Assembly (NCBI GenBank): GCA_964561165.1
Contig: CAZLOJ010000016.1
Coordinates: forward strand, 1-24,405
DNA from: IMCC26077 sp964561165
GTDB taxonomy: Bacteria; Actinomycetota; Actinomycetes; Nanopelagicales; Nanopelagicaceae
Direction of reading: 5' to 3'
Length of the DNA stretch: 24,405 nt
A model generated the notes under the pieces. It made no database searches. It was not told where the DNA came from and saw nothing but the letters and a program-made list of their open reading frames with translations. Numbering within the stretch: the stretch's first letter is position 1; every line of letters begins with the position of its first letter. Shown piece by piece: positions 1-7,072 of the stretch. A program made the translations under genes and the position numbers.

Positions 1-2852
1 AATTCTTCAGGTCGCGGGCAGGCGCAGACGAGATTGCGGTCGCCATGTGCCCCATCAATTCGACCTACTGGAGGCCAATACTTTCCTGGAGCGCCACTAC
101 GAAGCGCTGGCGCCGCCTGGTCTTCAACGAGATATGCACCTTGGGTGGCTGTATACATTTGCGACCAGTCAGCGATGAGGAACGCTGCCGTATGTGGCGC
201 GTTGCGCAGTGGTGAAGCGTCAATCGCGCTCTCCCCTGACTCCACCGCTGAGATCTCTGCTCGGATAGCAGTGAACGCTCGCACGAACCGCTCTAATTCT
301 TCGAGATCTTCCGATTCGGTTGGCTCAATCATCATCGTTCCAGCAACAGGGAAAGAGACCGTTGGCGCATGAAAGCCACCATCCATTAATCGCTTTGCTA
401 TGTCATCCACGCTCACACCGACAGCTTTGTTGAGGGGGCGAATGTCGATGATGCATTCGTGGGCGATAAAACCATCGCGACCTTTGTATAACACTGGAAA
501 GAGTGGATCGAGTTTCTTCGCTAAATAGTTGGCAGAGAGAATTGCCATCTGAGTTGCCTCTGTAAGACCTGCACCACCCATTAAATGGATGTAGCTCCAT
601 GGAATCGTCAGGATTCCAGCTGACCCAAATGGCGCACCTGAGATAGGACCCACACCTGTCTCTGGACCAGCACTTTTATCGAGTGGGTGATTTGGTAGAT
701 ACGGTGCAAGGTGCGCTTTCACTCCGATTGGACCCACTCCCGGACCGCCTCCACCATGAGGAATGCAGAAAGTTTTATGGAGGTTCAAATGTGAGACGTC
801 GGCACCAAATTTGCCTGGCTTGGCCAAACCGACCAGCGCATTGAGATTTGCACCATCAACGTAAACCTGTCCCCCAGCCTCATGAATCATTTGGCAAATT
901 TCGGTGATCGTATCCTCATACACGCCATGTGTAGACGGATAAGTAACCATGAGCGCTGATAATGAGTCGCGATGTTCGGAAACTTTGTTCGCGAGATCTT
1001 CCATATCGACATTGCCAGAATCATCGCAGCCGACCACAACAACCTTCATGCCTGCCATTACAGCGCTTGCAGCATTCGTTCCGTGTGCACTTGATGGGAT
1101 CAGGCAAATATCGCGATGGGCCTGACCGCGTGCGTGATGATAGGCGCGAATGGCTAGTAGTCCCGCAAATTCACCTTGGGAGCCCGCGTTAGGTTGCAGA
1201 GAAATAGCATCGTAACCTGTTATCTCTACTAACCATGAAGAGAGTTCGTCAATAATTTGGCGTGTGCCACGAGATTGATCTTCTGGAGCAAAGGGATGTA
1301 GCGATGCAAACTCTGGCCACGTTATCGATTCCATCTCCGTTGCGGCATTTAATTTCATTGTGCATGAGCCCAGTGGGATCATCGTCCTATCAAGTGCCAG
1401 ATCTTTATCTGCTAGTGAGCGCAAGTAGCGCATCATTGCTGTTTCGCTCTGCTTAGAAGAAAAAATAGGATCAATTAAATAAGCAGTGCCGCGCTTGAAC
1501 TCCTCGTCAACCTTGCTTTCATAACGCTCGACAGTGAAGCCCAACCCTCTCCCCAGCGCCGCTAGGTGCTTACTGGTGCTCTTCTCATCGAGAGAGATAG
1601 AAAGAGTTTGGGGGTCTCGAACAGAGATATTTATTCCTTCGTCGAGAACTTGGCGACGCAATTTTTCGGCGTCCACACCTGTGATTGTTACCGTGTCGAA
1701 TCGCTCGTGTTCGGAAATTTCAAAACCTGCGTTTTTGGCACTCTGCGCGATAGATGCTGCTTGGTTTTTAATCCGCTGCGCAATTGCACGCAAACCTTCT
1801 GGTCCATGCCACATTGCATATAACGCAGAGATATTTGCAAGCAACGCTTGCGCTGTACAAATGTTGCTCGTTGCTTTCTCACGACGGATATGTTGCTCTC
1901 GAGTTTGTAGCGCTAATCGATATGCGCGATTTCCATGTGCATCGACGCTTTCCCCTACCAATCGACCAGGAATAGATCGCTCCATCCCCTCGCGAACGGC
2001 AAGAAAACCTGCATGCGGGCCACCAAAGCCCATGGGAACCCCAAATCGTTGCGCCGAACCAATAGCGATATCAAAACCCCACTCCCCTGGCGATTTAAAT
2101 AGCGTGAGTGCAAGTAAATCGGTGGCAGCAATGGCAAAACCACCATTTTTATGTATCTGAGAAATTGCGGCAGCGGGAGAACGCAACTCTCCGTTACTTC
2201 CTGGGTAGCTGATCAGGAGTGCATACCCACTTGGAAGTGGTTTAGAAATATCGACTGTACGAATTTCGATACCCAGAGGTTCTGCGCGCGTTTGGATAAC
2301 AGCAATGGTTTGCGGATGGGTGTTTTCGTCTATCAAGAACGGTGTGTTTTCATCGCCTTTCCATAACCTTTTCGCAAGAGTCATGGCTTCAGCCGCAGCT
2401 GTTGGTTCATCGAGCATTGATGCGTTACTGATTGGTAAACCCGTGAGATCTGACACTACTGTCTGAAAGAGAAAGAGCGTTTCTAACCGACCTTGACTGA
2501 TCTCAGGTTGATATGGCGTGTACGCCGTGTACCACGCTGGATTCTCGAGCACATTTCTTTTAATTACAGGAGGAAGTTCGGTGTCGTAATAACCCAATCC
2601 AATCATCGACGTCACAGTTTTATTGTTCGATGCGATGGCGCGAAGTTTCTCTAAAACCTCCCCTTCGCTCAACGCCTCTGGCAGCTTTCCATCATCCAGG
2701 GTGGTTCGTATCGAGCGCGGAATGGTCCGCTCTATCAATTCATCAAGGTGCGCCAAATTCAGGAAGCGGAGCATCTGGTCGAGGTCACTTCCGCGAGGAC
2801 CAATATGGCGCGACTGAAACGGGCGCGAGCCCTCAGTAATCTTTTCGATCAT
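1..2852 (-). CDS. gcvP: Glycine dehydrogenase (decarboxylating), P protein; 3' end cut by window edge
   Basis: PLP-dependent P protein of the cytoplasmic glycine cleavage system; it decarboxylates glycine and passes the aminomethyl group to lipoyl-GcvH. The frame runs from ATG at 2852 (MIEKITEGSRPFQSRHIG) to the left edge, about 950 codons, close to the usual single-chain length. The PLP segment reads HLNLHKTFCIPHGGGG, with the Schiff-base lysine at about residue 693 (codon 774-776), followed by GVGPIGVKAHLAP. An upstream segment reads MIPLGSCTMKLNA. The last visible residues, PVGRIDGAHGDRNLVCAC, match the conserved C-terminus, so only a few codons are missing. A GGCGGAG ribosome-binding site lies 9 nt before the ATG. 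It follows a merR gene after 125 bp. gcvH lies 3.2 kb upstream on the same strand; gcvT is not in the window. Confidence 0.97.
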   Translation of the reverse strand, partial: MIEKITEGSRPFQSRHIGPRGSDLDQMLRFLNLAHLDELIERTIPRSIRTTLDDGKLPEALSEGEVLEKLRAIASNNKTVTSMIGLGYYDTELPPVIKRNVLENPAWYTAYTPYQPEISQGRLETLFLFQTVVSDLTGLPISNASMLDEPTAAAEAMTLAKRLWKGDENTPFLIDENTHPQTIAVIQTRAEPLGIEIRTVDISKPLPSGYALLISYPGSNGELRSPAAAISQIHKNGGFAIAATDLLALTLFKSPGEWGFDIAIGSAQRFGVPMGFGGPHAGFLAVREGMERSIPGRLVGESVDAHGNRAYRLALQTREQHIRREKATSNICTAQALLANISALYAMWHGPEGLRAIAQRIKNQAASIAQSAKNAGFEISEHERFDTVTITGVDAEKLRRQVLDEGINISVRDPQTLSISLDEKSTSKHLAALGRGLGFTVERYESKVDEEFKRGTAYLIDPIFSSKQSETAMMRYLRSLADKDLALDRTMIPLGSCTMKLNAATEMESITWPEFASLHPFAPEDQSRGTRQIIDELSSWLVEITGYDAISLQPNAGSQGEFAGLLAIRAYHHARGQAHRDICLIPSSAHGTNAASAVMAGMKVVVVGCDDSGNVDMEDLANKVSEHRDSLSALMVTYPSTHGVYEDTITEICQMIHEAGGQVYVDGANLNALVGLAKPGKFGADVSHLNLHKTFCIPHGGGGPGVGPIGVKAHLAPYLPNHPLDKSAGPETGVGPISGAPFGSAGILTIPWSYIHLMGGAGLTEATQMAILSANYLAKKLDPLFPVLYKGRDGFIAHECIIDIRPLNKAVGVSVDDIAKRLMDGGFHAPTVSFPVAGTMMIEPTESEDLEELERFVRAFTAIRAEISAVESGESAIDASPLRNAPHTAAFLIADWSQMYTATQGAYLVEDQAAPALRSGAPGKYWPPVGRIDGAHGDRNLVCACPRPEE

Positions 2853-2861
2853 TGCTATCTA

Positions 2862-2934
2862 CTCCGCCGCTGCCGGTTTACTCGCCCCAAAGGATTACGG
2901 CGGGCGCTTTCACGCCTGTCGTGAGCAGATGCTA
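2862..2934 (-). promoter_or_regulatory. Possible structured leader of gcvP
   Basis: On the minus strand a TAGCAT -10-like hexamer (2934-2929) precedes a leader of roughly 70 nt. In the leader the segment CGCCCGCCG (2906-2898) can pair in two exclusive ways. CGCCC can pair with GGGGCG (2888-2883), or CCGCCG can pair with CGGCGG (2869-2864), which includes the ribosome-binding site of gcvP. This is a hand fold only. No glycine-aptamer core motifs were recognised. Confidence 0.25.
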
Positions 2935-2977
2935 TGGCGAAGTGGAGTTAAATGCCTGGCGCGGCGCGCACGAGAGA

Positions 2978-3544
2978 TTAAGCGCCTTTGCGGTTACGCC
3001 GGATGGAGAGTTCGTCAGTTCCAGCGCCAATCGAGGTAGCGTTTTCGCCTTCGCTCGGAAGTTGTGCAAGCGTGCCCTCGACCTCCCGCCACACAGAACC
3101 GATCGCTATTCCAAAGACGCCCTGTCCCCCAGCGAGCAGGTCGATCACATCATCTGCGCTGGCACATTCGTAGATCGATGCACCATCGCTCATCAAGGTG
3201 AGAGTTGCGAGGTCTTGGGTACCGCGAGCGCGCAGGTGTTCGACAGCGCTGCGGACGTTCTGAAGGGAGATTCCCGTATCGAGAAGGCGTTTAACGATCT
3301 TCAGGACCAGAATGTCGCGAAAGCTATATAGGCGAGAGGTTCCCGAACCTGAGGCGGTGCGAATGGTCGGTTCTACCAGACCAGTCCTAGCCCAATAATC
3401 CAACTGGCGATAGGAAATCCCAGCAGCCGAACAGGCGATAGCGCCACGATATCCCGTGAGCTCACGGTCAGAATCGGATCGCGCCGGTTCGTGTGGGGCG
3501 CTGGAAGTACCCGGAGTATCCGGAGTATGCGGGTTCTCTGACAT
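2978..3544 (-). CDS. MerR-family transcriptional regulator (Rv1830/ResR-like)
   Basis: A MerR-type DNA-binding protein of 188 residues. A disordered Pro/Ser-rich N-terminus (residues 1-30) precedes the winged-helix region, which includes GYRGAIACSAAGISYRQLDY, WARTGLVEPTIR and RLYSFRDILVLKIVKRLLDTG. The C-terminal half (GVFGIAIGSVW) is probably an effector or oligomerisation domain. Order and orientation relative to DUF151 and gcvP match Mycobacterium tuberculosis Rv1830, a regulator linked in the literature to growth and drug tolerance. I take ATG at 3544, with AGGAG 10 nt upstream. An in-frame TTG at 3550 is an alternative (AGGAG only 4 nt away). The N-terminus contains a tandem 9-bp repeat near 3511-3528 encoding TPDTPG. 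It has its own predicted promoter, and gcvP lies directly downstream. The DNA target is inferred, not shown. Confidence 0.9.
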   Translation of the reverse strand: MSENPHTPDTPGTSSAPHEPARSDSDRELTGYRGAIACSAAGISYRQLDYWARTGLVEPTIRTASGSGTSRLYSFRDILVLKIVKRLLDTGISLQNVRSAVEHLRARGTQDLATLTLMSDGASIYECASADDVIDLLAGGQGVFGIAIGSVWREVEGTLAQLPSEGENATSIGAGTDELSIRRNRKGA

Positions 3545-3582
3545 AGCCAAATGGCTCCTAAAGCTCGGGGAAGAGTGGGTTA

Positions 3583-3611
3583 ATAGTAGGTCGGGTGCAT
3601 CTTCATCACAA
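3583..3611 (-). promoter_or_regulatory. Predicted promoter of the second merR gene
   Basis: TTGTGA (3611-3606), a 17-nt spacer and TACTAT (3588-3583) form a reasonable sigma-A-type promoter. It would give a leader of about 33 nt carrying the AGGAG site of the merR gene. Confidence 0.45.
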
Positions 3612-3619
3612 TGACCGAC

Positions 3620-3649
3620 ACACTCAACATTAAAGTGATACTTGAGAGT
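3620..3649. promoter_or_regulatory. Inverted repeat upstream of the merR promoter, candidate operator
   Basis: ACACTCAA (3620-3627) and TTGAGAGT (3642-3649) form an 8-bp inverted repeat with one mismatch and a 14-nt spacer. The spacer side contains a nested palindrome, AAGT-GAT-ACTT (3633-3643). The element lies just upstream of the predicted -35, where an activator would bind. Which protein binds is not known; either MerR protein of the cluster is a candidate. Confidence 0.4.
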
Positions 3650-3694
3650 TTAACGGGAGGAGTGTTTTTCGGCCGGAGATGGTGACCAACAAGG

Positions 3695-4087
3695 TTAACG
3701 ATGGCGCAACCGCGCTCGCAGCGCCTTCGCGTAGAGGACGATAAAGAGGGCCCCTAGGGCGATAAAAAAGATCCGCCCCCAACTCCACGGTCCTGGCGCT
3801 AGCGCAAGTAAGAAGGCCAGCAGAAAGGCGAAACAGACCATGATCGCTCCACTTTGCCGGAGCGCCCGTTCCGGAAAGAATGCCGCCGCTAACGCCATGA
3901 ATGCTGCTAGTGGAAGCAAAATTGCCCCGCTCACTCGGATATTCCAGAGCGTGACATCGGGATCGAGGTCGAGTGGAAGGCCGAGCGCATCAGCCAATGC
4001 GGTTGGGATAGCTAGTGCGGTGAGGGAAGAGATGCCGATGATTGCCGCGCCAAGGCGCAGGAGGAGTTTCATCTGGCGGTCGAGCAT
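3695..4087 (-). CDS. Small integral membrane protein of unknown function, four predicted TM segments
   Basis: 130 residues, dominated by four hydrophobic stretches: about residues 8-32 (LGAAIIGISSLTALAIPTAL), 50-70 (ISGAILLPLAAFMALAAAFF region), 78-95 (GAIMVCFAFLLAFLLALAP) and 100-120 (GRIFFIALGALFIVLYAKAL). It ends in a basic tail, RARLRHR. I do not recognise a named family. It lies between the DUF151 gene (50 bp away) and the MerR gene, where the mycobacterial cluster has no such gene. ATG at 4087 has no convincing ribosome-binding site, nor does the in-frame ATG at 4072. The hydrophobicity and coding context make it credible as a gene. Confidence 0.75.
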   Translation of the reverse strand: MLDRQMKLLLRLGAAIIGISSLTALAIPTALADALGLPLDLDPDVTLWNIRVSGAILLPLAAFMALAAAFFPERALRQSGAIMVCFAFLLAFLLALAPGPWSWGRIFFIALGALFIVLYAKALRARLRHR

Positions 4088-4137
4088 ACGTCAGAGGGTA
4101 ACTGCCTGCTCATTGATGCGATAGAGGTTAGCGTCGA

Positions 4138-4704
4138 CTAAATAGCGAAATCTTCTGGGTCAATTTGATCGAGGAACTCTCTAAATCGTTCGACTTCACC
4201 CTCCCCAGCTTCCCCTACCTCCCCTAAACCTTCTGCAGTGCCAGTTTCGTTCATTTCGATTCCAGCCTCTGCCAGGAGTGTATTCGCGCCATAAATAGGA
4301 GTTCCCGTACGTAATGCAAGTGCGATCGCATCTGATGGTCGCGCTGACACTTGCACTCCATTGTCAAAAATCAATTCCGCGTAGAAAACTCCATCTCGAA
4401 TTCCAGAGAGATGCACTTGAGCAACAGAATTGCCAGTCGCGGCAATTACATCCTTCAGAAGATCATGCGTCAAAGGCCGCGGTGGTTCCACCCCTTGCTG
4501 GGCAAATGCGATTGCTGTTGCTTCAACTGCTCCAATCCAAATCGGAAGAAAACGAGTGCCATCGATTTCTTTGAGAAGAACAATTGGTTGACTCGAGGGC
4601 ATCTCAACGCGAACACCAACCACGTCGAGTTTTCTCGATGCGCCAGAGTCTCCAGTTCCGCCAAAGGGGTTGGAATCTGAAGGGGGTAGCAGGTTCTCGC
4701 TCAC
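4138..4704 (-). CDS. DUF151 / bifunctional-nuclease-fold protein (Rv1829-like)
   Basis: 188-residue cytoplasmic protein of the DUF151 (BFN) family. Members have been reported as nucleases in plants and Thermotoga, but the role in Actinobacteria is not settled. The core reads VVGVRVEMPSSQPIVLLKE, LPIWIGAVEATAIAFAQQG, RPLTHDLLKDVI and RPSDAIALALRTGTPIY, all typical of the family. The C-terminus has a low-complexity Gly/Glu stretch (GLGEVGEAGEGEVE) followed by RFREFLDQIDPEDF, a common actinobacterial ending. It lies 43 bp after the first merR gene and is probably in the garA operon. ATG at 4704 gives MSENLLPP, the expected N-terminus. Confidence 0.93.
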   Translation of the reverse strand: MSENLLPPSDSNPFGGTGDSGASRKLDVVGVRVEMPSSQPIVLLKEIDGTRFLPIWIGAVEATAIAFAQQGVEPPRPLTHDLLKDVIAATGNSVAQVHLSGIRDGVFYAELIFDNGVQVSARPSDAIALALRTGTPIYGANTLLAEAGIEMNETGTAEGLGEVGEAGEGEVERFREFLDQIDPEDFAI

Positions 4705-4747
4705 TCTTTCATCCTACGACCAATTGCTATCGATTTCAGGGTGGAAA

Positions 4748-5455
4748 TTACTTCCCCTGTCGTAAACCACTGCGCACAAGCGCTGCGTGAATCTTGAGCG
4801 TTAATCCTCCTAGTTGGCGCTCAACTTCCTCTGCACGCGCTTTTGCTTCACTCCCCTTTTGTCGCAACAACGGAGTGATCACTTGTTCAATCAAACCGAT
4901 TTCTCGCTCTGCTGCGCTTTTGAATGGACGAAGGTGCCGCGCTTCGATTCCGAAAGCCGAGATTTCTGCTACCGCACGGGCAATCGCTAGCGCATCTCCG
5001 TCGTAATGTTTGCTGTTGCTCTGAATCAGACCATAACTCTCTAATTCGGAGAGTTGGGTCTCATTCAATTGCGAGCTTTCCAGAAGCTCGCTACGAGAGA
5101 GTTTCAGATCAGAACTCTCACCATAAAGCTTCTCGCCATCGACCGTTGCCACGCGCGGGGCCAAAGCTGTTGCGCCAGGCAGAGCAGGCGGTTCAAGTCC
5201 ACGATCAAGAGCATCGAGATGATCCTTGATGACCTTTAGTGGAAGGTAGTGATCGCGTTGCGCGGCTAGAACATAACGCAATCTATCCACATCGTGATGC
5301 GAAAATTTTCGATAACCCGAAGGCGTGCGTTGTGGTTCAATCAAACCTTCCGATTCTAGGAATCGGATTTTTGAAATCGTTACATCGGGAAATTCTCCGC
5401 GGAGTTTGCCCAACACTTCACCAATACTCAAATACGCGCGGGCTGGGACACTCAC
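4748..5455 (-). CDS. MerR-family transcriptional regulator (Rv1828-like)
   Basis: 235-residue regulator with an N-terminal MerR winged helix (LSIGEVLGKLRGEFPDVTIS, KIRFLESEGLIEPQRTPSGY, RKFSHHDVDRLRYVLAAQRD) followed by a linker and a C-terminal helical region (about 120-235). The pair garA-merR matches Mycobacterium Rv1827-Rv1828. The start is GTG at 5455, whose GTGA overlaps the TGA stop of garA by 4 bp, so translation is probably coupled and both sit on one mRNA from the promoter at 5941-5969. The ligand is unknown. Probable targets are its own operon and the glycine cleavage genes, by position only. Confidence 0.93.
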   Translation of the reverse strand: MSVPARAYLSIGEVLGKLRGEFPDVTISKIRFLESEGLIEPQRTPSGYRKFSHHDVDRLRYVLAAQRDHYLPLKVIKDHLDALDRGLEPPALPGATALAPRVATVDGEKLYGESSDLKLSRSELLESSQLNETQLSELESYGLIQSNSKHYDGDALAIARAVAEISAFGIEARHLRPFKSAAEREIGLIEQVITPLLRQKGSEAKARAEEVERQLGGLTLKIHAALVRSGLRQGK

Positions 5456-5862
5456 TTCTTACCTCCGTTAGTGATGAACAACAATCGATATTTACCAATC
5501 TGTACTGAATCTCCGTTAACAAGATCGGTTTGTTCAGCAAGCTCCCCGTTCACATAGGTGCCATTCAAGCTCCCGCTATCTTGTACTGAGAATTTTCCAC
5601 CTAAACGACGAAACTCAGCGTGCTTACGAGAGACTGTGACGTCATCAAGAAAAATATCATTCTGAGGATTCCGACCAACACTCACTAGATCGCTATTTAG
5701 TAAATATCTGGCTCCTGCATTTGGACCTTTTTGCACAAGAAGAAGCGCGCTTTCATCTCCAAGTTCGCTAATGACCCCGCGATCAGCTGGGGAGAGATTT
5801 TCAAGTGCACGCTCTGGAAGTGGAGTTGGCGCATCGCGTTTGATAGATGTCGTGTCGGACAT
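5452..5862 (-). CDS. garA: FHA-domain regulator of the GarA/OdhI type
   Basis: 136-residue phosphothreonine-binding regulator. In mycobacteria and corynebacteria GarA/OdhI controls 2-oxoglutarate dehydrogenase and glutamate enzymes, switched by Ser/Thr kinases PknB and PknG acting on an N-terminal ETTS motif. The FHA domain spans about residues 45-132: VSVGRNPQNDIFLDD, TVSRKHAEFR and GSLNGTYVNG, with R64, S78 and N100 as the expected phosphopeptide contacts. The N-terminal MSDTTSIKRD matches the ETTSVFR phospho-motif of GarA but starts at residue 3. An in-frame TAA directly precedes the ATG at 5862, so a longer N-terminus is excluded. Overlaps merR by 4 bp. No kinase gene lies in the window. 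Confidence 0.93.
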   Translation of the reverse strand: MSDTTSIKRDAPTPLPERALENLSPADRGVISELGDESALLLVQKGPNAGARYLLNSDLVSVGRNPQNDIFLDDVTVSRKHAEFRRLGGKFSVQDSGSLNGTYVNGELAEQTDLVNGDSVQIGKYRLLFITNGGKK

Positions 5863-5914
5863 TTATCCCACCACTTCCCCTCTATCGCCCCGTGTAGCCA
5901 GCGAACTGCCGGAT

Positions 5915-5932
5915 AAGGTTCTAGTAAACCTT
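5915..5932. promoter_or_regulatory. Perfect dyad in the garA leader, candidate operator
   Basis: AAGGTT-N6-AACCTT is a perfect 6-bp inverted repeat, lying at about +3 to +20 from the predicted garA transcription start. It could be a repressor site (either MerR protein) or a 5' hairpin. Confidence 0.4.
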
Positions 5933-5940
5933 TACACGCG

Positions 5941-5969
5941 ACCCTAAAGAGCAGAACGCTGCCGGTCAA
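5941..5969 (-). promoter_or_regulatory. Predicted promoter of the garA-merR-DUF151 operon
   Basis: TTGACC (5969-5964), 17-nt spacer and TAGGGT (5946-5941) give a strong sigma-A-type match. The expected start is near 5934, leaving a leader of about 70 nt before the garA ATG at 5862. Confidence 0.6.
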
Positions 5970-5994
5970 GCCCACCGAGAGCCCCTGAAACGAC

Positions 5995-6031
5995 AAAGGG
6001 CAGCCGGCCGAGATGGGCCGAGATGGGCTGC
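5995..6031 (-). terminator. Terminator-like hairpin after gcvH
   Basis: On the minus strand GCAGCC (6031-6026) pairs with GGCTGC (6005-6000), enclosing a nested GGCC/GGCC pair. The loop side holds a tandem 10-bp repeat, CCCATCTCGG twice. Only TTTG follows, so the U-tract is weak and termination may be partial. Confidence 0.4.
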
Positions 6032-6043
6032 AGTTAGCTGGCG

Positions 6044-6433
6044 CTATTCGGCAGCGACCAAGGCGCTATAGCCGGCGCTATCGAGGAGAGCGCCGATCTC
6101 CGTTGGTGAGACCGAAGAAATTTCAAAAAGCCATCCTGTGCCATAGGGAGAAGAGTTGATCGACTCTGGATTTTCTACGACCGCATCATTAATTGCAGAA
6201 ATCTCTCCCGAGACCGGGGCATAAATCTCACTGACGCTTTTAGTGGATTCAACTTCGCCACATACGCCACCTGCGCGAACCTGCTCACCAACTTTTGGTG
6301 TGAGCACGTAGACAATGTCGCCAAGTGCGTGTTGAGCGAAATCAGTGATGCCAACGCGAATACTTTCCGGAGTAATAATTTCAACCCATTCGTGTTCGGA
6401 TGTGTATTTCAAATGTGCCGGTATCGAACTCAT
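6044..6433 (-). CDS. gcvH: Glycine cleavage system H protein
   Basis: 129-residue lipoyl carrier that shuttles the aminomethyl group between P and T proteins of the glycine cleavage system. The lipoylation site lies in GEVESTKSVSEIYAPVSGE, with the modified lysine at residue 65, the usual place. The N-terminal YTSEHEWVE, the central GITDFAQHALGDIVYV and the C-terminal GTGWLFEI are classic GcvH signatures. AAGGAG lies about 10 nt upstream of ATG 6433. It follows pgsA by 26 bp, so it is likely read from the tRNA-pgsA transcript. A hairpin and a separate promoter divide it from garA. Confidence 0.97.
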   Translation of the reverse strand: MSSIPAHLKYTSEHEWVEIITPESIRVGITDFAQHALGDIVYVLTPKVGEQVRAGGVCGEVESTKSVSEIYAPVSGEISAINDAVVENPESINSSPYGTGWLFEISSVSPTEIGALLDSAGYSALVAAE

Positions 6434-6459
6434 CTCCGAAGCGCTCCTTCTCCAAGTAA

Positions 6460-7071
6460 CTAGGGCGTTACCGTATCGCTAGCTTCACGTATCTGCGAGC
6501 GCGCTTCAAGGAAATATTGGGCGCCCGTCAAGAGATACAGGAGCACCCCCCAGCCAGCGAAAGCGGTGGCAAAAATGCCCGCCACGATGGCCGCCGCGCC
6601 ATTCTGCTGGGCAAGAAGCAATAGTGGAAAGGCATAAAGGAGATTCAAAGTAGCTGCTTTGCCGAGAAAAGTTACCGGTAGCGGTCCTTTTCCGATCCTG
6701 TAGAGCCCGGGGAGCGTGGTGGCAAGAATCAAATCGCGTGCGATGAGGATAAGTAGCAACCAGAGTGGAATCACATCCCGAATAGTTAAGCCAATGAGTA
6801 CGGCAGCGATGTAAAGGCGATCGACAAGAGGGTCGAGTAGCTCGCCCAGTCGCGAGTATTGATTGAGCGCTCTTGCTAATTTACCATCTACATAATCGCT
6901 GGCCCCGGCAACAATTAAAATAACGATTGCCCAAATATCACGATCACCAGCGAACAAAGTCCACAAAAAAAGTGGAATGCCGAGCGCCCGCAAAATTGTT
7001 ATGACGTTTGGAAGGGTTAGATTTGAAGAAGCAGCGCCCACATCACGGCGCGCTCCACGATTGTTTTTCAC
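6460..7071 (-). CDS. pgsA: CDP-alcohol phosphatidyltransferase (PgsA-like)
   Basis: 203-residue integral membrane enzyme that transfers a phosphatidyl group from CDP-diacylglycerol to an alcohol. By context (mycobacterial pgsA2, Rv1822) the acceptor is probably glycerol-3-phosphate or phosphatidylglycerol, but the substrate cannot be read from sequence. The signature D-x2-D-G-x2-A-R-x8-G-x3-D-x3-D is complete in GASDYVDGKLARALNQYSRL followed by GELLDPLVDRL (about residues 57-87). Hydrophobic stretches on both sides fit five or six TM helices. The start used is GTG at 7071, only 1 nt from the tRNA-Pro 3' end, so there is no room for a ribosome-binding site. An in-frame GTG at codon 11, with GGAG 11 nt upstream, is an alternative, since the family core begins at NLTLPNVIT. 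Confidence 0.92.
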   Translation of the reverse strand: MKNNRGARRDVGAASSNLTLPNVITILRALGIPLFLWTLFAGDRDIWAIVILIVAGASDYVDGKLARALNQYSRLGELLDPLVDRLYIAAVLIGLTIRDVIPLWLLLILIARDLILATTLPGLYRIGKGPLPVTFLGKAATLNLLYAFPLLLLAQQNGAAAIVAGIFATAFAGWGVLLYLLTGAQYFLEARSQIREASDTVTP

Positions 7072-7072
7072 G

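Noticed and set aside
1534..2160. Plus-strand open frame of 208 codons
   Set aside because: It lies wholly antisense to gcvP, whose translated sequence matches the family throughout; no ribosome-binding site or recognisable domain.
2853..2977. Glycine riboswitch before gcvP
   Set aside because: Expected from family knowledge, but the aptamer core motifs (such as GCCGAAGG and CTCAGGCA) are not present on the minus strand.
4180..4240. Low-complexity purine/pyrimidine tract in the DUF151 gene
   Set aside because: It encodes the Gly/Glu-rich linker and stays in frame; an acidic linker before the RFREFLDQI tail is unremarkable.
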